From Andrena cerasifolii (lineage: Eukaryota; Arthropoda; Insecta; Hymenoptera; Andrenidae): a stretch of DNA of 64,000 nt. The notes under the pieces were generated by a model. It saw only the letters and a list, made by a program, of their open reading frames with translations. It did not search any database and was not told the origin of the DNA. Location of the stretch: positions 15,265,433 through 15,329,432 of the forward strand of contig NC_135120.1 in NCBI RefSeq assembly GCF_050908995.1, written 5' to 3'. This document shows positions 34,741 to 48,186 of the stretch, piece after piece; the stretch's first letter is position 1; each line of letters begins with the position of its first letter. The position numbers and the translations under genes were made by a program.

Positions 34741-35425
34741 CGCCCATTATGAATTGAGCAGTCCTTCTAGAAAATACTGTAACAGCCAGAAATAAAAAAA
34801 AAATTTATCGAAAAATGTTCTATTTAATTTGATTTTTGGCACTTACAGTGTTTTCTATCAGGACTCATCAATTCCTGAAATTTGTGGAACTGGGGATTGC
34901 TTATGAATGGGCGTTGCTATAATAGTCGAGGAACAGATTTTTGTCCAGCGGAAAATCGCTTGAAACATCGATCTGTTAAGGGGGCGACGTCACGCGGGCG
35001 ATATAACCTAATTCTCGACGATTAAATGCAACGGTTCAGATAAGGCTTGTAAATTGAGCGAATTATGCCGTCGGTAGCGTTGCTCGACGTAGCCTCGGCC
35101 GATTAACATGCGCATTACGCGAGGTCGGAACGCTCAACCTGACATTTGCATTGGAACGTGTCGAACAACCTGAGACCTCTATAACACCTGGTGCCTCGGA
35201 TTACTTGTAATTCTCTGCTACATTGATCGTGAACTGCATCCTAAGAAACTGTTATAACGTTGGCGAAAAAAATATATAAAAATGGATGAGAATTATAATA
35301 GAATACAGAATAAAATTTATTAAGAAAGTGTTTTAAGGCAATAATACTTCCTTTGTATCTCTATAAATGCATTTAAGGACGCTCAATTGGTCTGCAACGC
35401 TGCTCAACCAATACTCCAACACATA

Positions 35426-35623
35426 CACTGCCGTTAATAAGTATTAAGACACCTCTGTGCAGAATAATAATTGTGAAAAACGTTGAAAATTAATTGAAGA
35501 ACTCTATCAAATTTTGGTTTACTTAGTATTTTAAATTAAAAGCTGTGAAAATTATTCAATCTGTACTAAACATCATATTTTCTGCAAATACACTAGGCGT
35601 CCCCATACTTGTGAAAGGCAGTA
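35426..35623. mobile_element. mariner-like MITE with TA target duplication
   Basis: TA at 35424-35425 and 35624-35625 flank a 198-bp element. The left end is CACTGCCGTTAATAAGTATT; the right end, inverted, reads TACTGCCTTTCACAAGTATG, and the homology continues with GACACCT/GACGCCT. A related, unoccupied sequence at 36216-36310 (...GCACATATGCCCGACCAATTTC...) matches the flanks (...ACACA-TA / TATGTCTGACCAATTTC...) and shows the pre-insertion state. Confidence 0.85.
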
Positions 35624-36215
35624 TATGTCTGACCAATTTCAATCCACCACTACTTCAAATTTCGCGTCCCATTAGAGTTGTGGATCAAGTAATGCCAACC
35701 TAAATACGAAGAAGCAAAATCGAGACAGCCTTCCACAATTTAGGGGCACAGTAGAAAACAGGCACAGTCACCGTTTTATGATTTTAGAGGAAAGCAATTT
35801 GAAGGAAAAATTGTTTTCACAGGAGATGCGGTACGAAATTGCAATTATATTAAACGGCACTTGAATTAGAGGGTAAATGACATCTACTATCAAAATTTAG
35901 CTTTAAAATTAATTTCATCTGGTCACTTGTCCCCAAGGAGTTGAGTGGCATGGGACTCTTTTCCACTACGCATTTGCGTTTCTCAGCGTAAAGAAAGTTT
36001 AATATGATTCTGTTCAGTGAAACGTATATGTTATTATATAAGGAGGTTTGGGATCACACTGCATTACAGGAACGAATTAATGGTACAAAGAAGCGAAAAT
36101 TGTTGCGTATGTGACATGTGCCAATTTTCAACTGAGCTCCTCAATGAATTCCCCTCAATTCTTCTGAGTTCGTCTAAAACCATCCGTAAGCCACTGCTCA
36201 TTGTCAAAGAATTAA

Positions 36216-36310
36216 TCGATCTGCAACGCGCCTCGCCCAGTAGGTACCCCAGCACATATGCCCGACCAATTTCAATCCACTGCTATTTCCAATTTCCTGG
36301 GCGTCATTAC
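36216..36310 (+). repeat. Diverged duplicate of the 35380-35700 flanks, lacking the MITE
   Basis: TCTGCAACGC, CCAGCACATA and GACCAATTTCAATCCACTGC here correspond to TCTGCAACGC, CCAACACATA and GACCAATTTCAATCCACCAC on the two sides of the MITE at 35426-35623. It is therefore an in-window empty site and part of an older duplicated repeat. Confidence 0.7.
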
Positions 36311-39300
36311 CGGTGTTCGTAAACCTTCGACCACGGGAAATCTTGCGCTGTTCTCGCTGGAAGAAACCAGTCCTACCCTAACTGCCGCCGGAGCGTCTGC
36401 TCGCGACAGCCATCGGCTTTCGTTCTTCCGCCCGTATTCGCCGCCGTTCCCGCCCCTCCTTAGACCAATCGTCCCCGCAGCTGGCAATATTCAGCTGGTA
36501 GCGAGGACTAGTGCTCGCCACCCACACACGGCGTCTCTCTGCTGTTGCGTATCGAGCGCGGAGGAAGCCTCGCAGCCCCCATACCTGGGTCCTTCGTTTT
36601 GCACACGGGTGCGAATCCTGGAGAGACGCCGCGCGGAGAAATGAGGTGGCGGTAGGCGGTGGGAGGGTTCGAGGATCCAGGCTGAGGCTCAGCTACGTGA
36701 GAGCACGGCTACGTCGAAATAAGGGGATGGGGACGGAGGTCGCAGAGGTCGGACACCACGTAAATTGCATACCCGATTGCGGTCTACTGAAGAGTGGCGC
36801 CCTCCGCTGGGCAGCCCTCCCCTTCAGACCGTACCAACCCCAAACTGGATCTAACAAGCCAGCAACCACAGACTAGGTTCAGCTTGCAACGGGACTGCCA
36901 CCTCTGGGGACCGCCGGCGGGTAAAGCCGGTGAACTGTCCCTCATGTCCTGACTGGAAAACCCCCTGCCCCTTCCTTCGCGTCACCCTTCCTATCCCCCG
37001 TCTTCAGTCGTGAAAACCTTCGAACTCATCCGGCCGTCCTAACAAGCCCGCTTACGCTCAGCCTGTAAACCTACTGACGTCGACGTGCAACCGTCGCGAG
37101 GCTGTTTCTCTGATCGCGAGTTACCGCGGGGTGGTAACTTGCGCCGGGGTCGATGGAGCAACGCATCTGATCGCTGGTGGATGTTTCGTGATTGAGAGTC
37201 ACTGGCTTTTGTGCAGTCCTGATTGCTATTAGGGGTGTTTCATGGGAAATAAGTGATGCAGTGGAATCTGGAGTAACTTTCTCGTTGTTAGTATAGCATG
37301 TGAAGGGTGGACTCTTTAGTTGGGTATGAAGTAGCTCATAGTGTAATAATGGAGTGAGGAATATTGTAGTTACTAATGTAACTGAAGCGCACAATTACAT
37401 CACTTGTGTCGTTGTTATTCAAGGAAATGAATTCAAGTGCGATTGAATTGTTTTGAAATATTTCCATTGGTGCCTCTGATCAATCATTTGATCAATTTTT
37501 AAAGTTTCTGGGAACAGCAATTATAGAGAATCTGTGTATAGCGAAACCTGCGAGAGAATAGCAAGAGGGTTACTCGAATTCATAGCGACTTTCAGATTTA
37601 CAGTGCGCAGAGTATTGGTGTACTACCACGTTATTTAATATGCCATTCGCTTATATGCTCGAAAAATGAATGAAAAATATGCATATAGGGGTTTTTCTTT
37701 CAAAGTAACAGAACTTCAACATTTCTGAATTTCTATATCTCTGTACTTTGGAGTACGCATCTCGAATGTTGTTCTAAACTCGGTGCATTTGCGAGACCAG
37801 CTACCTATTGTAATCGCTGGATTTTGTGGAAGCACAACCGCGACAATACCCCGAAGACTTTAACGAGTCGCAACAATATGGAGTCAGGCATCACCTCGTT
37901 GCTGGTAAGGACAGAAAATTCCCGCCTGCTATTTCCCAGCAGAGCACCACAACCGTTCCAGTTAGAAGGCTCGCCCTAATTACCGCTTCTGGATGTTACA
38001 GAATGAAAGAAACCGTTTCATAATAAGTGCCACTGGCAGATCCGAGTGTCGTCTTCGGTTGGCAGGCTTAAATAAACTGCAGTAATCACCGCACGATGCC
38101 ACTAATTGCTAATCGCTATGCCTTGTTAGGGAGTTTCTTACTCCTGCATGACGTCCAATTGTTGTCGAAAGCTGTGTTAATACTCCGACGCCATCATTTT
38201 CTCCCCATTTCCTCTTGTCACTTTCCTTTTCACTCGTTGCTTCCTTTGTGGCACTTCTATATTTAAGGGTTTGTTGATGCAGAGATAAAATAACTCTGTG
38301 GTCAATGTATGACATTCTGAGGGGGTAATTATAAAAATTACTCACCTGTTCAATTAAGGATTTTCGTTGGATAAAATTAGATGCTATGTTAGTCTTTGAA
38401 GTGTAAAATTCTTTTATTATTTTCTTGGAGCCACGTGATCTCCTTCCAAGATTCGATTTATGCAAATATGAAACGATAATTTCTGTATCTTCTTTGTTAT
38501 ATTTTCATTTCGTGGAGTTAAATAAAATTAAAATTTTTGAAATAACAGTACACTTTCCTCGTTCCCATTGTGTCACTCTTTGTTCATTATTCAAGACTTT
38601 GCGCATGCAGTTGTAAAGGAAATATGAATGAACTAAGTATCATATTTTGGAAGGGAATTACAAGCAATCTCTTCATCTTTCAAATATAAAATTTTGCTCG
38701 TTCACATAGCTTGGACGCAATTTAAATTTTCGGTATCTTTGTACAGAGCTGGAAATATTTATTGTACTACTCGAATAAACGGGTTATCACTTATACCTCT
38801 CTTATAGTTAGCACTAGGGAAATATTATTACAAAAATATGCAGTTCTCTATCTCGGCCAAAATAAATTCAATACGAATCTTTTTGCGTAAATTTTTGCAA
38901 AAATTGTGCGTACATACTACATAAATATGAGTGATGCAATAAATATTTCCAGTACTGCCTTTGCGCAAAATGTGACGATAAATAAACGACCGCTAATGAA
39001 CCCACGAAGTATCTGAATTCTTAACCCCAGTATTCGCAGTATGTTCCAAAAACAGTTAATAATATCAGAAACAACTGCTCCGAAACGCTGCACGCCCGAT
39101 GAACGCAGGTAACGAACGACCGCGCGGCTCCGGCGACAAAAAGGAAACGAGAAGGGAAGAAGTGCGCTGGAGCAAACAAAAATAGCGGTAGAAAGTGGAA
39201 GATACAGCGTAAAAACGTGTGCCGCGAAAAATGTGGCAGCTTACCAGTAACATTTTCCTCCGTATTACCGTCGCTTGGCGTTTTATCTCTCCCCGCGGCC

Positions 39301-41216
39301 TTTTATTACGTTACTTCTGTTTCATTTGCACTCGTCGAGCTATCCGTTGCCCCGTCTCCATTCCGACCGCCTTCCTCAGCGCGGCCACCTTCTTTCCCAT
39401 CCAACGTCATCCCTCAGCCTCGAAATCGAGACCGCGCGAATGCAAATGGGGGCGGACGGCCGCGGAGCTGCTTTATACGAAACAGCCCCAGTTTCCAGCC
39501 ACGAAAAGTTCCGAGTAAATCAGGCGCGTTAATGCATTCTAACGGCGGGCTGGAGCTTCATGAGGGAAGAATAGCCAAGTGGCATTGTGAACTTTTCAAA
39601 TCCTATTAATGTAAAATACCAGGAATTCCGCGAACGATCCCGCAGGATGTCCTCCCGCGCGCCGAGCCATCCGTGCGATGTGTGCCTTCCGCTAGCCGGG
39701 CTCGAACTCGCAAGAATTTGAATAAAATGAACGACGCCGCATCCACGAGCCCCTTCGAAACTTCCAACAACTAGCATCGCACCTGCCATCAGCCGCATGA
39801 CCCGGATTTGAAGGATTACTCGTTTCGATGGGACACGCTCGCGTTAAGCCTGGCGTCGACTGCTCTGTATCGGGGACGCCGGATAAATGTCAGTTTTATG
39901 CGACGCTCGGTGCCGCAGCATCCCAGGGAGAGTCTCCGTCGCGCTAAATCGAGGACGAGTGCTTACTTTCCTCTGCAATCTGCAACCCCTTATCTGAGGA
40001 CTCGCTTGAATTCGATCGCGGGAGTCGTCCGAGGCTCGATAGTCATCCTGGCTCCAGTGAAAGGTACTTTGCGAGGGAGGGTTGTGTTTCAGGTGTCGAA
40101 GGAGAAAAATATGCCGGAGATGGGAACGGCTGGGGCGCGAGGGGGCGAGCGGGGCGGCTGGTGAAGGGTGAGGAAGAGGGAGGGTGTCTGTGCCAAGGTA
40201 AGAGGCTGAAGAGCCCATCTGGCTTCCAATCAGAGTGTTGCCACCAGCACATGTGTTCACGGCACGTTGAAGGTGGCGGCTCAATCAACGGGGGTGCATC
40301 TCTCTTTGGCCCACCCTTCCTTATCCCCCTCGCTGGCAACTTTATATCACATAATCGAGCTTCGAGGCCGCGCTCCTTGCCTCCTCCCTCTCCCCTCCCA
40401 TCTTTTCTCTAACATTTTTCCTTCTACGTCGCCGTTATCGGGCCCTCGTCTTCCCCTCCCTTTGAATTCGACTCTTCCACCTTTCTCCACCGTAAGCCAC
40501 CGCTTCGCCCTCGCGACTCTCTCTGCGCCCTCGCTCTTCGGTTTCTTCGACGTCATCAAACCTTCCCGAGGCCCTCTTCAATTCCGGTGAACAACATTAA
40601 GACCCGTCAACAAGCCTATCTAACGGCGTCGGAAGGTGTTGGCGATTACAGGGACCATGAAGAGGAGAGATTCGTACAGTGCACTGTGAGGGAATGATGT
40701 GTTCGCGATTGGAATATGCGTCTATTGTCTGGCCACCTCATCAGGCCAGGTACATATATCTGCTGGAGGAGATACTGGATTCCTGAGATATGCTGCATCT
40801 GAAACTGGACAACGTATGACGATGAACGATCACAATTATCACGAACCATCCTTGCAATCTTTCAACATCTCTACGTTACAAGAATGCAGAACTGTATCTG
40901 ATATTCTACTCTTTCACGAGATGGAACTTATCATTATGGAAGCATGCTATGATTTTTGATGATTTGGAGTTAATGTCGCTGGAGTTTTATGTGGGAGGAT
41001 ATGTGTGTCATGTGAAGAGATAAGACAGATTTTATTATAGAGTTGGTCAGAGCCAGTTGAGAGAAAGTTGTTAGCAGTCGTGGATAGATATATTTATTTT
41101 ATTTCCAGGATTAGTCGCACCAATTAATTTATTACATAAATTATAAACCAGCTGTCAGACAATTAGGGACACATTTTAAACGATTGCTACGCAGTCGGTG
41201 CTCTGCTACCTAGCTA
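36311..41216. other. Gene-free stretch with large GC-rich blocks
   Basis: GC-rich blocks at 36310-37200, 37800-38050 and 39060-40600 contain many overlapping frames on both strands with Pro/Arg/Ser-rich content. A - strand segment at about 38350-38430 ends in a good donor (CAG|GTGAGT) and reads SKKIIKEFYTSKTNIASNF, which is suggestive but has no convincing acceptor or partner. I call no gene. Confidence 0.45.
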
Positions 41217-41220
41217 TTAA

Positions 41221-41904
41221 GGGGTTATGCCTACCTGTAAGGTCTGAAAACACAAGTTTTCGGGATTTTTTTTAAAAACTTGAAGACTTTTTTAAATAAA
41301 CGGTTGTATATTCGAAAGTATATATTTTAAAATTCTTGTAGTTTTATTTTGCACTGCAATATCTAAATAAATAAAGGAATTATAGGCGATTTCCTGGCAG
41401 CGTCTTTTTATTTAAGCACTTTACAATGATCACTGTAGCTTTGACCTAGTTCATCAGAAATAAAAAATTCGACCAAATTTAGTTAGTCTATTAGATCCTC
41501 TAGCCCTTAATCGTGGATTTTCATTTCCGTTGCGTAGTTTTTATTTTCAGATGAAAAATGATGAAAAATGAGAGTGTTTCCTTGGCGAAAATCGATACTT
41601 TTGCTATGAGAAGCCGCCACTTTGTAGCAAATTATTTTTTCGGGATAATGAACGATTAAAGACTAGATAATCTAATATACTAACTAAATTCCCGCGAATT
41701 TTTTATTTCGGATGAACGAGGTAAAAATTAGAGTGGTCACTTTCCTTTCTTTATTTATATTTTCCATCGCAAAAATTACTACAAGTAGTTTAACATGTAA
41801 ACTTTCGAATACATATAGGTTTGATTAAAAAAGCCTTCAAGCTTTTCCCCAAAATATTCCCGAATATACATGTTTTTTCAGACCTCACAGGTAGGCATAA
41901 CCCC
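41221..41904. mobile_element. TTAA-flanked non-autonomous element, 684 bp
   Basis: Exact TTAA duplications lie at 41217-41220 and 41905-41908. The termini GGGGTTATGCCTACCTGTAA and, inverted from the right, GGGGTTATGCCTACCTGTGA differ by one base, and the similarity extends inward with gaps for about 120 bp. No transposase frame. It is the best-preserved member of the TTAA/GGGG group in this window. Confidence 0.9.
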
Positions 41905-41908
41905 TTAA

Positions 41909-44900
41909 CGTAAACTTATCATTTGTACATTTTGTGAACTACTTTTTTCAAATCAGTATAATATATAAACTTGCTATTTATCAAAACATATTTGAATCTC
42001 ATTTAATTTAAAAAATATTCAGATGACAAGTTGATGTGTTCTTTCGACGAACGAACGGATCAGTTGTGTAGGAATCAATCAATAATACTTACTAAAGCTA
42101 TTATACTCAGTCCTCATTATTCCCTTGATTAACATAATAATGACGCCGCTTGTTATTTCCCTGCAATTCATGCTCCACATCGATACAGGATTCTTGCTGA
42201 AAAGACATACGTATTCATGATCGAAAGCCTTCTGGTCTGCCAATTTGAATAATGTTCCACGTGGATGTGTATCGTTGCGAATAAAAAAGCATGTTAGATG
42301 CGATTGGAAATAGTTTAAGTGGCTAACCTTAGTTCTCAAGTGATTTTTGAAAAACAAACATCTGCCTTATAAAACGCAATGCTCGAATTCAAACATAATT
42401 TCGTGGCAGGCGCATCAGTTCACGCGGAAGGTTCTGAAGCGTCTTTTAAGCAAATTCGATCTTTCTTTATCATGCAGATGCGAGACTCATGCTGCTTGTT
42501 CAAATTTAAACGAGTCCACTCGTCGTATGCTAATTTATCGATGCCCCCTCGAGTGTATACCACCGTCGTCCCATCTGCAAACGAATACAAATGTTCTATT
42601 CACACATTGCTCTCGCATAAACGTGAATGTGTTTATAACATTTTTATGCACGATATATGGGGAACGTTCAACTTAATCTCATTTCTCGCGAATGATCGAT
42701 AATCCGAACATTCAAATTTACATATGCGCTTGTCCTAATCCACAGAGGAAATAAAAAGCGCGAAAGATTAAACGTGCAGATTTTACAGATAAGGGGAAAA
42801 ACGAAATATTGTATGACAGAGGGGCAGGATAAAAGTGGATGAAGGAATTAGAGAAGAGACGAAGAGGACAGTGGGCAGACGGGTGGCTAGGAAGAGGGTA
42901 CGCAATGAAGTATGTACAATGGAAGTAGATGTAAAAGAACACGAGAGATAGGAAAGAAACGAGCCTAGAATAAGTGGTAGAAGTAAGGTAGTGAAAAGTA
43001 TAAGGAAAGGTGCGGGTGAAATGGCAGCAAGGAATGAGTAGGTAGGTAAAAGCTTTAGCGAATAAGGTAATTAAAGATTAATTAGACTGGCAAATTATAA
43101 CCCAAATTTTAACCGAAAGGAGTCAATGAAAGTTATTTGTACATACATAAATAAGGTCTTCTGAATTTTGATTTCACAAGAGCCGAACAACGTTGTCATA
43201 TTTCAAATTAGCAGGAACCTTTGTTTCTCAGGGGCGGAAACGGTAAAGCACATTTATTTATTTATTTCGTTTCGAAGAAATATAAAACGTGTATACGACA
43301 CATCAATCGCTTTGACTTCAGTAACGACCTGAAACGTTCTCCAATCATAGTTCGCTTTGTGCCTTTCCCTGATTGTGTGCTCGGCGAAGAAGCATTAGAG
43401 CTCTTTAATCGAATACACGGCACGCGATTGTGCTCGGACATTCGTAACGAGTTTTTTGTTCGTCGTGTAACGTGTTTGCACGGTGCACGGTGGACGGACG
43501 GGATCAATCCCGTCCTCGCAACCCCTTCAAACACATCCGCCAGGGATGAAGTAACAGTTTCGTTTGACGTGCATGGGATTACGATCATAAGTACACAAAT
43601 AAAAGGAAATCATACTTAGTCGGCAGGCTAAGAAAAATGTTGTTATTCAGAAGGGAAAATTTATTGATACTGATTTGTTATAAATGGAAAGGGATTTCTG
43701 ACGCACTCGTTATTATTTTATTGTTTGCTATTGCATTATAAGTTGATTGTATAATAAATTTATTCGTAGTGGCAGAGTAGCAAGTAGTTTCTGTTTGGTA
43801 GAAACTGTACAAATTTCGTAGACTGTATTTAATGAGCAGGTAGGGTAAACGATACAGTAGTTTACCACCTAAGAGCTTCAGTTTAGGAAACCCTATGGAA
43901 TAAGTAACTTGAATTTTATAAATGAAGTTTGGTTATACCAGGCGGAAAGAGAAGTATCGAAGATCAGTAGTCAGTAGTTTCAATGTTATGCTATTATAAA
44001 GAAACATAACTCAAAATTCTAGTTATTGACCGATCGTGGCATAGTTGTTGACCGGTCCAGGTACGGTTGTTGACTACTTGCTGAATATGAAAGAAAATGG
44101 CATATTTACTTTAAAATCACTTTTATTAAAATTATCTGTCAACATATAAAAATCCAAGACATATTGTCTCGGGGCAGGGCGAGTTTCATGTGCACCCTTC
44201 ACGACGTATGCCGTGCACTTCGCCGCGGTTTCATTGGCTTCTCATTCGTTTTTTTTTTTTTTGGCTTCTTAGATTTCTCTCTCATCTGCTCTTTCTTTTC
44301 GTTGTCTTGAGAGTTAATTAATTTTCTGAATAGTCCTTCAATCATTTCTCTCATTCAGCGATTTATTTACTGTAAAACAGTCTTTCTAGCTACAACAAAA
44401 CTTCTAATTCGAAACACATCAACCTTACCACCCCCCTAATCACAGTGTTCACAGTCGGCCTCTTACGAGAACCTATCCATGCCACCCCGTATACCGGCAC
44501 CGAAACAGTACCGTCAGTAATTACTTTCAGGCCCATTCGTTCAATAACGATCTCAATGAAAATCGCTTTATCTTCCTTACAGCAGATTCTGGTGGCGAAT
44601 TAAGTGAGCGCAGTTTATTTGCTCGTATCGTCGGTGGTTTAGAGGTGAAGAAGAGCGAGCACGGGGCGGGCATAGAGGTAGAGGGAGAGAAAGAATGGGG
44701 GTGCAGCAGGCCGAGAGAGAAGATGAAAGACCGAAGAGAAGCGGTAGGTAGCGGCGGAGGATGGTGGGTGGGTTGTGCATGGACTCGCGAGATACGAGAA
44801 ATAATGGCAGCACGTATACGCGCGCTGCTTGTACACACAAGACCACATGCACCGAGAGAAACTGACCACCGAACAGTTCCAATGGGGCCTGCTCGCCACT

Positions 44901-45352
44901 CCGGCGGTAATAGTCTCTACAATAATCATTTATTGTTCCTCAATGGCGTCGACGCGGTGGCGGAGGTGGGCTAACAGGAAGGGTGAAGAGAGAGGGGCCG
45001 AGGGAGGTGGGGAATAACAATTTAAAGTCGATAGTAAACCCGATTCAACCGTGCAGCTCCCGCGTCCTCCCTTACGGGGAAACTGTTTACCAATAATCGT
45101 CCGATTATAGAAGAACTTAACGGACATCCACTGGCGGGAAGTGTTCAATATTGTCGTTCGCAGAGTTTGCCATGCGATCGCGCGTTATTTGCTATACTTC
45201 AGTTTGGGTGCGTTAGTTTAGGCGAGGATTCTGTTTCAGGGCGGCGTAGAATAGGTAGGTAGAAAAAATTGATGTTTGATATTTGGCTGAGACTTTCAGT
45301 TTTCCCTTTCGTTGCAGGGGGTGGATGTATTGCGGTCTAAGGCGTTCTGGAA
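41909..45352. other. Gene-free stretch
   Basis: AT-rich DNA with a purine-rich tract at 42790-43070, a GC-rich block at 43300-43600, a run of 14 T at 44249-44262 and another GC-rich block at 44640-45200. Open frames in these blocks overlap on both strands. I found no exon, RNA gene or transposon end. Confidence 0.45.
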
Positions 45353-46133
45353 AGGGGAGATTGTTGCAACAGTTTTTTAAGTGTAGATTTTTAAATTTTT
45401 AAACTTTTGTTTATGATACCTTTGGTTTCATTACAAATTTTCCAAAACTGTCTTGACCCTTCATATGAAAAAATTCGAAAATATTCCGAGATTATTTAAC
45501 TTTGTTCGATAGTCCATGAAATATTGGTGTAGAATTTAAATAAATTCGAAACCACCAAGATAATGATTTAGATCCCCGTCCATATAACGTAGACTAAATT
45601 AGTTTTCAATTTGGTCAAAGTGCCTTACACGATGTACAAAATGAAATGGCGTAGAACGATGCATAGTAAAAAAATGCATTACTTTCACGACTTGGGGTTC
45701 TTAAATAAATTCGAAATGAGTGAAATGATGACTTAAACTCTTTTTCATTTCACGTGAACTACATCATATTTTAATTTCATGAAAGTCCCTCACACCAATT
45801 GCAAAAGGTGATCAATTTGATACGGAATTACCTACAGGCAAAAATAACAAACTTCGACTCACTGTATTTTCTAAATAATTTCGAAATCAGCGAAATGATG
45901 ACTTAAACTCCCCATAATATCACATCGACTATATCATCCTTCAATTTCATCAGAAAATCTCGTACCAAGTGCAAGACTTGATCAATTTGCCTCAGGGGGG
46001 ATTTACATAGAACAAAAAATTCTACAAGTTTAAAGATCCCTCCTTATATCCCAAAAGAGTTTAATGCAATATGACCAAAAGTTTTTTTAAAAAAATTCAT
46101 AAATTTCGGGAGCTGTTACACGAGAATCTCCCC
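45353..46133. mobile_element. Non-autonomous element with internal tandem units
   Basis: The left end, AAGGGGAGATTGTTGCAACAG, is inverted at the right as CTGTTACACGAGAATCTCCCCTT followed by AA, i.e. TTAA. Inside, units of 160-175 bp repeat; the marker GAAATGATGACTTAAACTC lies at about 45719 and 45894, with a degenerate copy at about 45558. The left TTAA is decayed (GGAA). The same units occur at 14750-15080. Confidence 0.7.
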
Positions 46134-47957
46134 TTAAAATGATACACACTTAAGATAAGCAGAATACATTTCTACAGTTTGCCCACCTATTCCAGTTACA
46201 CCATGTACGTAAGTACATACGCACTACTGAAGGAGTCTGGCCACTGTTACTGTTATCTACTCTATGAAGGTAGCTACTGACGCCGTGACTGAAATCGAAT
46301 TCCTCGAACGTTCTCGGAAGAACTGGAACCAGTCCGTAGATAACCCTAACCCCGCCGCTTAATATTCCTTTCGATCAGCAGTAGACTGACCCTCTCGGAT
46401 TTCTCCAGATAACGTCCCGCCTCCGGAATGCCGCGTCTGATAAATCGCCCGTGTCGCGGACGATCGTTATTCCGGGTGTGCCCTTAGATACAAGGGTTGA
46501 TGCGATTTAAATGGATAGTAATAGTTTACGTGTGCCCTGGCTGAATGAAAAGAAATATCGACCCTCCCGCGTGCTGATCCCATCGGTCTCAAATTTTCCC
46601 CCGTGAAACGAAACCGTTCCTCCCATCTGATAAACGTATAATATGTTGTAATTCAGATCGCTACCTTCCGTTTATTTTAGCCATCGTTGGCGCCCGTGTT
46701 TTTCACTGTCATTCCGTGACAACTTAGCCCTTGCGTTGGTATTCCTGTTCCTTAGTTAGATGATAATCTCTTATGTCTGATCAAATTAGTAATAAAAACC
46801 TCATTCTCATTCCCAGGGGATGTGTAGTCTCAGATATATTTTTATTGAAACAGAGGATACTTTGCTTTGTTAAAAATCCAGCGAGGTTGTAGCCAGTTAC
46901 AACTGTTAATAATTGTTACGGTGAAATTGAGAAATAACGGACTAAACACACGAGTGTCAAAGTTTCTTTTGACCGATACTGTAAGTTTGCTCGATACCAC
47001 ACCGCCGTCAAAGTGTTAACGATGCACCAGTTTCCAAGCAGTACGCGACATGATTCGCAGAATCGGACATGGCGTCGCGAGAAGAGTAACAGGGCTACTC
47101 GAATCCCGTCTAAGTCGACGAAAGGAGGAATTACTAATGCGACCGCAGTGTCTATGTATATATACTCATGCACAGAAGCCGTAGCATTTGCATGGCGCAT
47201 CGGTAATAAACACTTGCTGAGCAAACGGTGTGTGCGCGACGTTTGATTGGGCCGGGCGCGTAATGACAGGGCATTGTCATGCAAATCTTGTCGAAGCCCT
47301 GCCGCTTATGGCCCCGGGGCCCATTAAGCCTGCAGGCATTCGCTTATCGTCCTGTTTGGTGACCGTAAATCGTCAATTTGCGAGTCCCCCGAACTTGACA
47401 GGGTTACGTGTCCTTGGGACGATCCTTAATTCGATAGGAATGGATACAGCGCGCGGTTCGCGCCGAAACTGTTGAAAGGAGGATTCGGAACGCGATGCGA
47501 ACGACGTGTTACAGCATTGAATAAGAGCCTTCCTGATTTTGGACGATGGAGTTTGAATCGCACTGGTACCCCCCGATGTGTTTCGATTGATAACGCCTGT
47601 ATATACTTTGATGAATAAGGTGACACGTTCTGATATTCAGTTTTGACTCAGATAAAGTGAAGAAGGTAGCACTGTGTTTAATTAATGGGGGTATTCGAAG
47701 TAAAAGTTTAGACAGTGTGAGGATTATTTGCTATCAGTCGTGTGAGAATGATATACAGTTGAGGAAGGTTTTGAATATGTTAAGGATCAGCTAAATAGAG
47801 TGTTTGATGAAATGAAGTTACAAAGGCTGGAGGGAATAACAAGTACTGGACTAGACAATATTTCAGGGACGAAATGTAAATTTGGAGTTCTTATAAAAAA
47901 AAGGGAGAAATTTTAAAATATCGTTGCAGTTGTATCAATGTTTTGGGGATTCTAGTT
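46134..47957. other. Gene-free stretch
   Basis: GC-rich blocks at 46240-46740 and 46980-47600 alternate with AT-rich DNA. The frames there lack protein features, start context or splice partners. Confidence 0.45.
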
Positions 47958-47965
47958 GCTTAGTG

Positions 47966-48178
47966 CAGTGTTCCCCAACCTTATTTTTGTAGCGATCCTC
48001 TTTTACAATATTCAAATAACCTGTGACCCCCTCCCATATAAGGCAAGGTAAATTTAATAAAATAAAGAAAAACATTAAAAATAGGTGTTTCAGAATATTA
48101 TTCTAAATTAATAATATTAAAAAAGACCGTAACGATTCTCCAGGAAACACTTCGCCACCCACAGGTTGGGAATCACTG
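47966..48178. mobile_element. hAT-like MITE with 8-bp target duplication
   Basis: The ends CAGTGTTCCCCAACC and GGTTGGGAATCACTG are inverted copies. The flanks GCTTAGTG (47958-47965) and GCTTAGTA (48179-48186) match at 7 of 8 bases, the duplication length expected for hAT. The interior, 213 bp in all, has no transposase. Confidence 0.9.
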
Positions 48179-48186
48179 GCTTAGTA

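Noticed and set aside
38344..38465. Minus-strand exon-like segment ending CAG|GTGAGT
   Set aside because: The peptide looks reasonable, but there is no ATG, no strong acceptor, and the next possible acceptor would leave an intron of only about 30 bp.
40093..40196. Segment between TGTTTCAG and CAAG|GTAAGA
   Set aside because: Good splice-like ends but Gly/Glu/Arg-rich low-complexity translation and no neighbouring exon.
42790..43070. Purine-rich stretch with a Lys/Glu/Arg-rich open frame
   Set aside because: The frame runs only about 43 codons and follows from base bias; no similarity to a known protein or transposon was recognised.
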